Shown: piece by piece, positions 27,151 through 35,069 of the stretch | Numbering within the stretch: position 1 is the stretch's first letter | How the letters are laid out: the number at the start of each line of letters is the position of its first letter | Assembly: GCA_023249475.1 (NCBI GenBank) | Contig: JAHFCO010000004.1 | Span: 23,378 to 87,377 of the forward strand | Reading direction: 5' to 3' | Origin: Bacillota bacterium | GTDB lineage: Bacteria; Bacillota_I; Bacilli_A; Erysipelotrichales; Erysipelotrichaceae | DNA: 64,000 bases | Notes under the pieces: generated by a model | What the model was told of the DNA's origin: nothing | What the model saw: only the letters and a program-made list of their open reading frames with translations | Databases searched by the model: none | Made by a program: the position numbers and the translations under genes

Positions 27151-27953
27151 TTTGCCAACCCCTTCCTTGAGGTGAGGGCGATCAGACCGAGGTAGGTGAA
27201 GACCCCCAAAAGGACGATCGCACCGCCCGGTTTGATGCCGAAGTAGAAACTCAAAGTCAACCCGGTGACCGTAAAGAACAAGCCGAACAAGATCGAATAG
27301 ACGGTGGTTTGCTTATAGCTTTTCGCGATGCGCATCCCGGACAAAACCGGCAGGATTGCCAAGGATGAAACGATCAGCGCCCCGACGGTCTTCGCGGCGA
27401 TACTGACGCTCAAGGCGGTCAAGGTCATGAAGACCATATTGACTAAGCGAACGTTGACGCCGCTGAGGCGGGCGAAGGTTTCATCCAGCGAGACGGAAAA
27501 CAAAGCGCGATAGAAGATCAGGAAGACTGTGAAGACGACGACGCTCCCGATCAAAATCAAGAGATACTCGTCGTCGGGGATCGCGACGATGCTTCCGAAG
27601 AGGAAGGCGTTGAAGTTGGTTCCGCTTTTGGTGAAATCGGAAAGGATCGCAGCCAAGCCGATGCCCAGCGACAAGACGACCGCGATGGCGGTTTCGCCGT
27701 ATTCGGGGAGGACTTTGCGGAGTTCGTCCAAGCCGAACACCGCTAGGATACACGCCAAAATCGCGCTTAACACCGGATTCATCCCGACCACCAACCCGAA
27801 GGCGACTCCGGCCAACGAGACATGGCTGAGGGCGTCGGAAACCATCGACATGCGTTTGAGGACCAGGACTTGGCCGATGGCGGGGACGATCAAAGCGACC
27901 AAGACGCCGACGACCAGCGCCCTGCGCATGAATTCATAGTTGAACAGATCCAT
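27147..27953 (-). CDS. Zinc/manganese ABC transporter permease (ZnuB-like)
   Basis: The 268-residue protein has about eight hydrophobic helices and the metal-permease family signatures VLKRMSMVSDALSHVSLAGVA (near residue 32) and GVNVRLVNMVFMTLTALSV with KTVGALIVSSLAILP. It overlaps the ATPase gene by 20 bases and has its own ribosome site AAGGAGG. With the ATPase and binding protein it forms a high-affinity Zn(II) or Mn(II) importer. Confidence 0.93.
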   Translation of the reverse strand: MDLFNYEFMRRALVVGVLVALIVPAIGQVLVLKRMSMVSDALSHVSLAGVAFGLVVGMNPVLSAILACILAVFGLDELRKVLPEYGETAIAVVLSLGIGLAAILSDFTKSGTNFNAFLFGSIVAIPDDEYLLILIGSVVVFTVFLIFYRALFSVSLDETFARLSGVNVRLVNMVFMTLTALSVSIAAKTVGALIVSSLAILPVLSGMRIAKSYKQTTVYSILFGLFFTVTGLTLSFYFGIKPGGAIVLLGVFTYLGLIALTSRKGLAK

Positions 27954-28683
27954 GGGATTCCTCCTTGTGCGGGTGGCTGTGTTTGTGGCGCAGTTCTTCT
28001 TCGATCTGCGATTTTTCCAATTCGACGATCGAAGTTTCTTCCAGACAGTAGACGGTATCCGCGAACTCCTTCGCCAAGCCCATGTCGTGGGTGATCACGA
28101 TGATCGTCGTGTTGCGTTTCATGTTGATTTCCTTCAGAAGGGCGAAGAAAGTGTGGGAAAAGGAAGGATCCAGCGACGAGGTGGGTTCATCCAACAAGAT
28201 CGCATCGGGGTCGCACATCAAGGCTTGGGCGAGGAAGACCCGTTGGATCTGTCCCCCGGACAAGTCGGAAAGCAAGGTGTCCGAACTTTCAGGCAAACCG
28301 ACCAAATCCAGGACGTCGACCGCTTTCTTACGGTCTTCCACCGTGTAGCGATCCAACCATTTCTTGCGTCCGTTGAGCGCGGACAAGACGACTTCCTGGG
28401 CGGTCGCGGGAAAACCGCCGTGTTGCGCGGCGGCGTTTTGTCTGACGTAGGCGACATGTCCTTTCGGATCGATCCGTCGGTCTTTTTCATCGACCCATCG
28501 GATCTCCCCTTCCTGCGGGATACTGACGCCGCATAACAGGTTCATCAGCGTGCTCTTGCCCGAACCGTTGGCGCCGACGATGACGCAGAATTCCCCGGGT
28601 TTCACGCTGAAATCCGTTTCTTCGATGATGCATCGGTTTTGGTAGCAAAACCGTAAATGTTCTCCTCTTACCCCTAGATTCAT
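27934..28683 (-). CDS. Zinc/manganese ABC transporter ATPase (ZnuC-like)
   Basis: The 249-residue ABC ATPase has Walker A GANGSGKST, Q-loop YVRQNAAA, signature DLSGGQIQRVFLAQALM, Walker B AILLDEPTSSLDP and the switch histidine in IVITHDMG. The C-terminus is histidine-rich (RHKHSHPHKEESHG), a feature often seen in zinc transport proteins that may sense or buffer metal. It lies one base downstream of the binding-protein gene. Confidence 0.93.
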   Translation of the reverse strand: MNLGVRGEHLRFCYQNRCIIEETDFSVKPGEFCVIVGANGSGKSTLMNLLCGVSIPQEGEIRWVDEKDRRIDPKGHVAYVRQNAAAQHGGFPATAQEVVLSALNGRKKWLDRYTVEDRKKAVDVLDLVGLPESSDTLLSDLSGGQIQRVFLAQALMCDPDAILLDEPTSSLDPSFSHTFFALLKEINMKRNTTIIVITHDMGLAKEFADTVYCLEETSIVELEKSQIEEELRHKHSHPHKEESHGSVQL

Positions 28684-28684
28684 C

Positions 28685-29548
28685 TTAGTTCGCTCCTAAC
28701 GCGATTTTAAGCCCGTCCAGATTCTTTTCCATGAGGCTGAAGTAACTTTCCCCCGCCTCGATCTCCTCTTCGCTGAGACTCTCGATCGGGTTCAGCGTCC
28801 TGATCATCGCCTGGGTTTCGTTGGCGATCGCTTCGGCGATCTTGGGGTCCAGATTCTCTTCACTGAAGATCACCGGGATCTTTTCCGCATTCACCAGATC
28901 GATGATTTCCTTGAGTCGCTTCGCATCCACGTCCCCCTCGGGGTTGGCCCCGGCGATAGATCGTTGGGTCAAGCCATAGGCAAGGGCGAGATAGGAGAAC
29001 GCATCGTGGGCAGGGATGAAGAGATCGCGTTGACGGTTCGCGAGGGAAGTTTCAAACAAATCATCCAATCCTTCCAGTTCTTGCACCAACGCTTGCGTAT
29101 TGGCACGATAAGTCGCTTCGTTTTCAGGATCTTTTTCGACCAAGGCGTTCTGGATCTTGATCGCGATTTCCTTCGCGAGCATCGGGTCGAGCCAAATGTG
29201 CGGATCGCTTTCGTCCCCCATCAGTCCGTCCCCGGTACGTACGACCAAGGTGTCTTTCAATCCGGCAGCCACTTCGTCGAGCCAGGATTCAAAACTCGAA
29301 CCGATGGCCAAGAGCACATCGCTCTTGTCCAACAAGATGCGGTCTTGCGCACTCAGTTCGAAATCGTGCGCTTCGACCCCCGGCGGGACCAGGTTCACCA
29401 CATCCACCAGATCGCCCCCGATCCGTTGGGAGAACTCTTCCAAGACATACACGCCGACGACGATGGACAATCGATCGTCGTTTGGTTTTTTCGTGCATCC
29501 CGACAGACTCAACATCAGGATGATCAGTACGGTTAGTATTCGTTTCAT
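28685..29548 (-). CDS. Zinc-binding lipoprotein of ABC transporter (ZnuA-like)
   Basis: The start at 29548 gives a lipoprotein signal peptide with lipobox LSGC (MKRILTVLIILMLSLSGC). The mature part is a cluster A-I metal-binding protein with VVGVYVLEEFSQRIGGD, the metal histidine in PPGVEAHDFELS, SDPHIWLDP, IPAHDAFSYLALAYGL, and an acidic residue in SEENLDP. Three histidines plus an acidic ligand match ZnuA or MntA. It lacks the long His-rich loop of proteobacterial ZnuA. It is the first gene of the operon. Confidence 0.92.
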   Translation of the reverse strand: MKRILTVLIILMLSLSGCTKKPNDDRLSIVVGVYVLEEFSQRIGGDLVDVVNLVPPGVEAHDFELSAQDRILLDKSDVLLAIGSSFESWLDEVAAGLKDTLVVRTGDGLMGDESDPHIWLDPMLAKEIAIKIQNALVEKDPENEATYRANTQALVQELEGLDDLFETSLANRQRDLFIPAHDAFSYLALAYGLTQRSIAGANPEGDVDAKRLKEIIDLVNAEKIPVIFSEENLDPKIAEAIANETQAMIRTLNPIESLSEEEIEAGESYFSLMEKNLDGLKIALGAN

Positions 29549-29561
29549 ACACTCTCCCACT

Positions 29562-29576
29562 TGCGAAACATTCGCA
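29562..29576 (-). promoter_or_regulatory. Candidate Zur operator of the zinc-uptake operon
   Basis: TGCGAA-ACA-TTCGCA is a perfect 6-3-6 palindrome 14 bases upstream of the lipoprotein start. The only -10-like sequences (around 29582-29595, minus strand) lie just upstream, so a bound repressor would cover the transcription start. It differs from the Bacillus Zur box, so the regulator match is inferred from position. Confidence 0.6.
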
Positions 29577-29605
29577 TCTGGATATAGGATAATCCTTTTT
29601 TGGAC

Positions 29606-29643
29606 GAATGAAAAGGATAAAGCCTTGTTTCAAGCTTTATCCT
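29606..29643 (-). terminator. Terminator of corA
   Basis: On the minus strand AGGATAAAGC (29643-29634) pairs perfectly with GCTTTATCCT (29623-29614), followed by TTTCATT. Confidence 0.82.
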
Positions 29644-29649
29644 GTTCGA

Positions 29650-30645
29650 TCAGAACCATTTTTTCCGTTTAAAGTAGACGATCATCGCAATGGCGATCAA
29701 GCTCATCAAGATCAAGGCGAACGGATAACCGTAGATCCAAGGGATTTCCGGCATGTATTTGAAGTTCATGCCATAGACGCCGGCGATGAAGGTCAAGGGG
29801 ATGAAGATGGTCGAAATGATGGTCAAGACCTTCATGATTTCGTTCATCCGGTTGGAGTTTCCCGAGAGATAAAGGTCCATCATCCCCGACAACAGTTCAC
29901 GATAGGTTTCGATCGTATCGATGCTTTGGTAGACATGGTCGTAGACATCCCTCAGATACGGTATGGTTTCCTTGTTGATTTCCTTGGGTTGATCGCTCAG
30001 CATCCGTGAAATCACCTCACGCAATGGCCAGATCGCCCGATGCAGGAACAATAGATCGCGTTTGTATTGTCGCAACGTGGTCAAGAGGGCGATGTTGGGA
30101 TGCTCAAGCAGGTCTTCTTCGCTCTCTTCGATTTTTTCACCCAGGACTTCCAACACGTCGAAATAGGCATCGATGATCGAATCCACGATGGCATAGACCA
30201 GATGGTCGCTCTTCCCTTTACGTAGGTTGCTATCTTCGTTTTCAAGCCGTTTCCGTATCCCGTCGAAGACATCGCCGTTTCTTTCGCCGATGGTGATGAC
30301 GGTTTCCATGTCAAACAAGATCGACAGTTGTTCGAACACCAGCTCCTCGTCGGCATAGTAAATCATCTTCAACATGATGTACGCATATTCATCATACGAT
30401 TCGATCTTGGGTCGCTGTCCGACGACCAAGACATCCTCCACGATCATCGGATGGATCCCGAACGGTTCCAAAATGCTTTCGACCCGGTCGTGGTCGCTGA
30501 TCCCGTCGACATTGATCCAGGTGACGGTCGGAGCGAACGGACGACTCTCGCCAACATAGTCGGAGTACGGGATCTTTTTGATTTCCTTAGGTGAATAGAT
30601 CGTAACTTCGATTTCCTGGTTGTCCAGGATGGTTTCAGCATTCAT
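29650..30645 (-). CDS. corA: CorA family magnesium/cobalt transporter
   Basis: The 331-residue protein ends with the CorA signature: a long helix (NSNRMNEIMKVLTIIST), then two membrane helices joined by the GMN loop in AGVYGMNFKYMPEI, and a basic tail FKRKKWF. The cytoplasmic N-terminal domain contains IVEDVLVVGQRPKIESYDEY. CorA pentamers admit Mg(II). The gene is single, with its own terminator and a probable -10 TAAAAT near 30,680. No magnesium riboswitch is visible in its short leader. Confidence 0.94.
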   Translation of the reverse strand: MNAETILDNQEIEVTIYSPKEIKKIPYSDYVGESRPFAPTVTWINVDGISDHDRVESILEPFGIHPMIVEDVLVVGQRPKIESYDEYAYIMLKMIYYADEELVFEQLSILFDMETVITIGERNGDVFDGIRKRLENEDSNLRKGKSDHLVYAIVDSIIDAYFDVLEVLGEKIEESEEDLLEHPNIALLTTLRQYKRDLLFLHRAIWPLREVISRMLSDQPKEINKETIPYLRDVYDHVYQSIDTIETYRELLSGMMDLYLSGNSNRMNEIMKVLTIISTIFIPLTFIAGVYGMNFKYMPEIPWIYGYPFALILMSLIAIAMIVYFKRKKWF

Positions 30646-30782
30646 CTGTTTTCCTCTTTCGCCGCTTTTCTACATTTTAGCACACTCTCGCGTCTTTCGA
30701 CGCACTCCGCCGACAAACCCTTACCCAAATCCGAAGGATGACGAGGCGGACGTCCTTTTTCGTCGGTCTTGTCTGTTTGTCC

Positions 30783-30810
30783 TTTTCACCCGACGTCTTG
30801 GTGGTATAAT
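30783..30810 (+). promoter_or_regulatory. Promoter of the fluoride-responsive antiporter gene
   Basis: Extended -10 TGGTATAAT with TATAAT at 30805-30810; a weak -35 TTTTCA (30783-30788) lies 16 bases upstream. The predicted start at about 30,817 coincides with the 5' end of the fluoride aptamer. The rest of the gap 30,646-30,782 holds only the corA promoter and a small GCGTC-GAAA-GACGC hairpin. Confidence 0.75.
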
Positions 30811-30812
30811 AC

Positions 30813-30902
30813 TGACGGGCATGAAGTACTCCCATAGCTCTGCTTAAACCGCCAAAGGCTGATGACTTCTACGATCTTTGGATCGCGGTCACGGCTTTTT
30901 TT
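30813..30902 (+). promoter_or_regulatory. Fluoride (crcB-type) riboswitch with built-in terminator
   Basis: The leader matches the fluoride aptamer: a 5' GGGCATGAAGTACTCCCAT segment (30818-30836), an AGCTCTGCTTAAACCGCC middle, and the near-invariant GGCTGATGACTTCTACG (30857-30873). The 3' half AAAGGCTGATGAC (30854-30866) can instead pair with GTCACGGCTTT (30888-30898), with one bulged A and two G-T pairs, giving a terminator that ends in seven T. Aptamer and terminator cannot form together, so fluoride binding should turn the gene on. Known: this riboswitch class controls fluoride exporters and some cation/proton antiporters. Confidence 0.9.
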
Positions 30903-30917
30903 AAAGGAGGAATCGAA

Positions 30918-32096
30918 ATGTTGCTGAGTCTCGCCTTGATCTTGATCACTTCCCTTTTCCTGGGCGGGGTCATGAACCGTTTAAAACTCCCCGCCTTGTT
31001 GGGGATGTTGTTGTCGGGGATTCTGTTGGGTCCCTTTGTCTTCAACCAAATCTCCCCCAAATTGTTGGACATCTCGTCGGAAATCCGTCAGATCGCCCTG
31101 ATCATCATTTTATTTCGTGCCGGTCTATCGCTAGATCTTAGCGACCTGAAGAAAGTCGGCCGGCCGGCGTTCTTTCTCTGCTTTGTGCCCGCGACTTTTG
31201 AAATCTTGGCCGTCACATTTCTTGGACCTTTACTTTTGGGCTTGTCGCCCTTGGATGCGGCGATCTTGGGATCGATCCTTGCAGCCGTTTCACCGGCCGT
31301 CGTCGTCCCCCGCATGCTTCATTTGATGGAGGCGGGCTATGGTCGCGACCATCGGATCCCCCAGATGATCATGGCGGGTGCCTCGGTCGACGACATTTAT
31401 GTCATCGTCGTTTTCACCGGATTGATCGCCCTATCGACCGGCGGAACCTTCGGTTGGCTGACCTTGACCAACGTCCCGCTCGCCGTCATCCTCGGAGCGA
31501 CGATCGGTTATCTGCTGGGTTGTGGTTTGGTTGTTTTCTTTAAAAAAGTGCATATGCGGGATACCGTGAAAGTCATCCTGTTGTTGAGCGCCAGCTTCTT
31601 TCTTGTCAGTCTGGAAAGCGCACTCGTCGGTAAGTTCGCCTTCTCCGGCTACATCGCCGTCATGGCGTTGGGGATCGCGATCCTCAAAAACTACGCGATC
31701 CTGGCGAAGCGTTTGTCCGGGAAATTCTCGAAAGTCTGGGTCGCCGCGGAACTGTTCCTCTTCGTGATGGTCGGTGCCGCCGTCCAAATTTCAAGTCTTC
31801 AGACCGTCGGTTACCTAGCGGTCGCCCTGATCCTCCTCGCGCTTGTGGTCCGAAGCCTGGGGGTCTTGTTGAGTCTATCCAAAACCTCGCTCACCTCCAA
31901 GGAGAAACGCTTCTGCGTCTATGCCTATCTACCCAAAGCGACCGTCCAGGCCGCGATCGGAAGCATCCCGCTTTCATTGGGACTGGCTTCGGGGAACACG
32001 TTGCTCAGTGTCGCCGTCTTGTCCATCTTGATCAGCGCCCCCTTGGGAGCCATCCTGATCGACATGAACTTTGCTCGACTTTTACAGAAAAAATAG
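30918..32096 (+). CDS. Cation/proton antiporter (CPA family) under fluoride control
   Basis: The 392-residue protein has about 12 membrane helices. The fold of CPA antiporters is shown by the N-terminal GGVMNRLKLPALLGMLLSGILLGP, the ILFRAGLSLDLSDL stretch, SPAVVVPRM, and the ion-binding aspartates in AGASVDDIYVIVVF, plus YLPKATVQAAIGSIPL near the end. No TrkA-N or other regulatory domain follows. It is preceded by AAAGGAGG and the fluoride riboswitch. Because fluoride enters cells as HF and acidifies them, an antiporter may restore pH or cation balance during fluoride stress; it is not a Fluc or CLC-F exporter by sequence. Confidence 0.9.
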   Translation: MLLSLALILITSLFLGGVMNRLKLPALLGMLLSGILLGPFVFNQISPKLLDISSEIRQIALIIILFRAGLSLDLSDLKKVGRPAFFLCFVPATFEILAVTFLGPLLLGLSPLDAAILGSILAAVSPAVVVPRMLHLMEAGYGRDHRIPQMIMAGASVDDIYVIVVFTGLIALSTGGTFGWLTLTNVPLAVILGATIGYLLGCGLVVFFKKVHMRDTVKVILLLSASFFLVSLESALVGKFAFSGYIAVMALGIAILKNYAILAKRLSGKFSKVWVAAELFLFVMVGAAVQISSLQTVGYLAVALILLALVVRSLGVLLSLSKTSLTSKEKRFCVYAYLPKATVQAAIGSIPLSLGLASGNTLLSVAVLSILISAPLGAILIDMNFARLLQKK

Positions 32097-32110
32097 GCGT
32101 TTCGCCTATT
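32086..32110. terminator. Bidirectional terminator between antiporter and DUF438 gene
   Basis: AATAGGCG (32092-32099) pairs with CGCCTATT (32103-32110). An A-run at 32087-32094 gives the minus strand a T-tract, and TTATTCGTTTTT follows on the + strand. Both stop codons (TAG at 32094-32096; TAA on the minus strand at 32109-32111) lie in or at the edge of the stem. Confidence 0.85.
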
Positions 32111-33275
32111 ATTCGTTTTTCCACGATAAGATCCGCCGTTCACCTTCAAGTGCCCGGATTTCACTTACGTTCTGACTGACTTCCAAAGTACCCAGGTAGT
32201 ATCCATCTTCATTGCGTAAAGCGAAATATTGGATCAGTACGAACTTGGGACCCATCTGGATCCAGAAGGTCGCGCTGTCCTGGGTTTTGTTTTTGAAGGA
32301 CTCGATGATGTCCAAGACCACATGGACGCTTTGGGGAGGATGACAGTTGCGAACATCACGACCGATGATGGCCGGGGATCGTGGAAAGATCCGGTCTTTT
32401 CCTTTGTTGAAGAAGCGTACTTTGTCTTGATCGTCGACGAAGGTCACATCGACCGGAAGTGCGGAGAATAATGACAGCAGCTGTTCGCTGCTCATCGATC
32501 CGGTGGAGGTGGTGAAACTTCCGTCGGGGATCGAGGTTTTGGTATGGCTTGCCGGTTTTTTCGGGGTGTCGATGTAGGGGAAGCCGTACTCGAAACTCTC
32601 CTCCAGCAAGGCGTCCAGTTCGTTGACGGAAAGGATTTCGCTTGCGATCGGGAATAAAATACGTTCTTCCTTTTCGATGTTTCCATACAGTTGGAAATAG
32701 AGAATTCCGATCTGCGTCTCGATTTCTTTGGGATCCAGGTCCGTTTTAACGAAACAACGGATGCAGGTCTTGAGTTGGCGGCGGATGTCGTCATGCAGCG
32801 CCCACATGATCTTCAATCCGACGAATCGTTCGTTTTTCAACTCGAGCGCAGGAAACAACAGATTCTCTTTCTTAAGATAATGGGCGTTGAAGGCATTGAG
32901 ATCGCCCAGGAAATCGAGGTAGACGAGTTTATCACCTACATAATCCCGTTTCAACAGGGTCGGGCGAAGCGTGTCCAAACGCTTCGCCAAGGCTTTGTTT
33001 TCTTCCAGTAAGGTCCACAAGAAAGATCCCTGAGCCGGTTGGGTCCAGACATGGTTCTTCAGTGCGGTCGAAAAGACATGGACGAACTTATCCAAAGTTT
33101 CCAAGACATCCTTCACTTCTTCGCCATCGACCAAGCGACGGTTCATGAGTTCCATTGTTTCCATCGGTGTGATCGACGTGATGTCTTCTTTGAATTCTTG
33201 GTACAGTGGAAATCCGCTTTCCGTCTTGCTTCGCCGGATGTATTCTTCCAAACGTTGGATGCGCAGCTTATCCAT
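32109..33275 (-). CDS. DUF438/hemerythrin-like/PAS domain protein
   Basis: The 388-residue cytoplasmic protein has three parts. A DUF438 helical domain comes first (about 5-75, with EEVKDVLETLDKFVHVF). A hemerythrin-like four-helix segment follows, with histidines and acidic residues in FNAHYLKKENLLFPALE, ALHDDIRRQLK and NIEKEERILFP. The C-terminal PAS domain contains LPVDVTFVDDQDKVRFFNKG and RDVRNCHPPQSVHVV. The CHPP motif is typical of this DUF438-PAS group. Family members are suspected oxygen, nitric oxide or redox sensors. Its gene overlaps the SDR gene by 8 bases and ends at a shared terminator. Confidence 0.9.
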   Translation of the reverse strand: MDKLRIQRLEEYIRRSKTESGFPLYQEFKEDITSITPMETMELMNRRLVDGEEVKDVLETLDKFVHVFSTALKNHVWTQPAQGSFLWTLLEENKALAKRLDTLRPTLLKRDYVGDKLVYLDFLGDLNAFNAHYLKKENLLFPALELKNERFVGLKIMWALHDDIRRQLKTCIRCFVKTDLDPKEIETQIGILYFQLYGNIEKEERILFPIASEILSVNELDALLEESFEYGFPYIDTPKKPASHTKTSIPDGSFTTSTGSMSSEQLLSLFSALPVDVTFVDDQDKVRFFNKGKDRIFPRSPAIIGRDVRNCHPPQSVHVVLDIIESFKNKTQDSATFWIQMGPKFVLIQYFALRNEDGYYLGTLEVSQNVSEIRALEGERRILSWKNE

Positions 33276-34011
33276 GGTTCTCCTTTGTGGCGAAAGTCCA
33301 CCCTTCGTCGTGATGGTAGATCATGCGTTTACTCATGCCGCCGTCGATCGTGATCGTTTCACCGGTGATGAAACCGGCGTCTTCGCTTGCGAGAAACACT
33401 ACGGCTTTGGCGATGTCTCCGGGTGTACCGACCCGTCCGACCGGGTGTTGCAGAAGGTCGGAATCGCTAAGAGTACTTGGTTTTGTCTGGATCCACCCCG
33501 GGGCGATCGCATTGACACGGACTTTGGGTCCAAGGGACAACGCCGCCGCATGGGTGAGTGAACCGAGTGCGCCTTTCGCCATCGCATAGCCTTCGCTGTC
33601 GGCTTGGGATTGAAAAGCGCGGGTCGAGAGAAGATTGATGATGGAGGAAGACTCGTTCATGGATTCGCTTAGTTGAAGGATCAAATCATAGGGCGCGATC
33701 GCCCCGAGTTCGATCGCCTTACGGATGGCTTCGGTCGGGGTGTGGCTGCGTAGTCCGGTCGTGAACACCATCGCGTTGTTGACCAGGACGTCGACTTTTC
33801 GCTTCGATTTCAGGATTTCGTCCACGAAGAATTTCCGATCTTCGTCAAGTGTCAAATCCCCTTGGATCCATACAAGGTTCGCTGCGGATTGTCCGTGCTG
33901 AAGATCCATCATAAAGACAAACGCCCCTTCGGCTAGAAACGCGTCGACGATCGCTTTCCCGATGCCTTGCGCACCGCCTGTCACCACGATGACCTTGTCG
34001 CTGAATCGCAT
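33268..34011 (-). CDS. Short-chain dehydrogenase/reductase
   Basis: The 247-residue SDR has VTGGAQGIGKAIVDAFL, MMDLQHG (an aspartate after strand 2, favouring NAD), DVLVNNAMVFTTG, a serine in INLLSTRAF, the YAMAKGAL catalytic pair, and VNAIAPGWIQT with a C-terminal GETITIDGGMSKRM. Substrate is unknown. It is second to last in the run HAD-SDR-DUF438 with a one-base gap and an 8-base overlap, so it belongs to that operon. Confidence 0.9.
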   Translation of the reverse strand: MRFSDKVIVVTGGAQGIGKAIVDAFLAEGAFVFMMDLQHGQSAANLVWIQGDLTLDEDRKFFVDEILKSKRKVDVLVNNAMVFTTGLRSHTPTEAIRKAIELGAIAPYDLILQLSESMNESSSIINLLSTRAFQSQADSEGYAMAKGALGSLTHAAALSLGPKVRVNAIAPGWIQTKPSTLSDSDLLQHPVGRVGTPGDIAKAVVFLASEDAGFITGETITIDGGMSKRMIYHHDEGWTFATKENHG

Positions 34012-34012
34012 A

Positions 34013-34741
34013 TCAGTCGCCTTCCGTCAAATCCGGCAGGCTTTCCACGAAGCGCAGGAAATCGGCGTAGGTCCCGATGTGGTCCGCCACCACTTCCTTG
34101 TTCTTCCGGTTGACCATATGGTTGGTGATCAGATAGGTCGAAATGCCCAGTTGTTTCGCCACCATGTCTTCTTCCACGTCGTTGCCGACCATCAGTACTT
34201 CTTCTCCGTCTTTCTTCAAGACGTCAAGCAGTTCCTGAAAGAACATGGGTTGGGGTTTACAGTAGTGGTTATCCTCGAAGGACGTCACGTAGGAGAAATC
34301 ATTGCGGTCGAGCCCCGTCCATTCGATGCGTTTTTCGATGGCAAGGCGAGGGAACATGGGGTTGGTCGCGACCACCAGGTCATAGCCCTTCTTTTTCAAG
34401 AGGGCGACGGACTCGTGGACTTCGACGCTTTCGATCACGGCTTCACGGACTTTATCGAAACCGGTCTTGTAGAACTCGATGAACCGCTCCTGCATTTCAC
34501 CCAGGTTCCCGTTGACCACGCTTCCCAGGGCTTCCATGAAGGCGGTCTCGTTGGTGACATGCCGCGTATCCGCGACCATCGCCTTGGTGGCGTTCCAGAT
34601 CAGCTGGATGAATTCCTGGGGGCTATACAAGTCGGTGAAACGGGCGGAAAGGTTCCCGAAATAAAGTTCTTCGAACTTCTTGTTGTCGATGGGGAGCAAG
34701 GTCCCGTCCAAATCAAAGAAAAAGGTCGTCAATGGTTTCAT
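34013..34741 (-). CDS. HAD superfamily hydrolase
   Basis: The 242-residue phosphatase has motif I FFFDLDGTLLP (aspartates 10 and 12), motif II VVATNPMFP, a lysine in CKPQPMFF, and motif IV VGNDVEEDMVAKQLG. The cap between motifs I and II is all-helical (type C1). Such enzymes act on small phosphorylated metabolites; this one carries no closer clue. It starts 60 bases after the MoaD-like gene in the same direction. Confidence 0.9.
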   Translation of the reverse strand: MKPLTTFFFDLDGTLLPIDNKKFEELYFGNLSARFTDLYSPQEFIQLIWNATKAMVADTRHVTNETAFMEALGSVVNGNLGEMQERFIEFYKTGFDKVREAVIESVEVHESVALLKKKGYDLVVATNPMFPRLAIEKRIEWTGLDRNDFSYVTSFEDNHYCKPQPMFFQELLDVLKKDGEEVLMVGNDVEEDMVAKQLGISTYLITNHMVNRKNKEVVADHIGTYADFLRFVESLPDLTEGD

Positions 34742-34803
34742 ACACTTACCTCACGTAGGTATTGTAGGGTTTGACGACCCGTGATGTCAAATGAAACGGA
34801 TGT

Positions 34804-35025
34804 TCAACCGCCGCCGACCGGCGGGAAGAGGGCGATGACATCGCCGTCTTTGACGCTGTCCCGGGGTTGACTGTGCATCCCGTTGATCAACAGGATGGCG
34901 ACGTCGCTTGCGGGGATGTTGAGTTCATGCAGGATGCTGTCGGCATCTCTAAAGTTCTCCGGCTCGAAAAACAGGATCTTCCCGCGGTTCTCCCGTAATG
35001 TCGCAAACAATCGGATTTCGATCAT
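34804..35025 (-). CDS. MoaD/ThiS-like sulfur carrier
   Basis: The 73-residue beta-grasp protein begins MIEIRLFATLRE and ends FPPVGGG, the diglycine tail that is adenylated and thiocarboxylated in MoaD. Small MoaD relatives are commonly encoded next to aldehyde:ferredoxin oxidoreductase genes and are thought to supply sulfur for the tungstopterin dithiolene. The gene follows aor across a terminator, with its own ribosome site AAGGAGG, so it is probably expressed by readthrough from the AOR promoter. Confidence 0.88.
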   Translation of the reverse strand: MIEIRLFATLRENRGKILFFEPENFRDADSILHELNIPASDVAILLINGMHSQPRDSVKDGDVIALFPPVGGG

Positions 35026-35033
35026 AGGTCCTC

Positions 35034-35063
35034 CTTAAAAAACCGGGAGGATTTCTCCTCCCG
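35034..35063 (-). terminator. Terminator between aor and the MoaD-like gene
   Basis: On the minus strand CGGGAGGA (35063-35056) pairs with TCCTCCCG (35051-35044) around GAAA, followed by GTTTTTT. It would reduce expression of the downstream sulfur carrier relative to the oxidoreductase. Confidence 0.85.
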
Positions 35064-35069
35064 CTTTGA

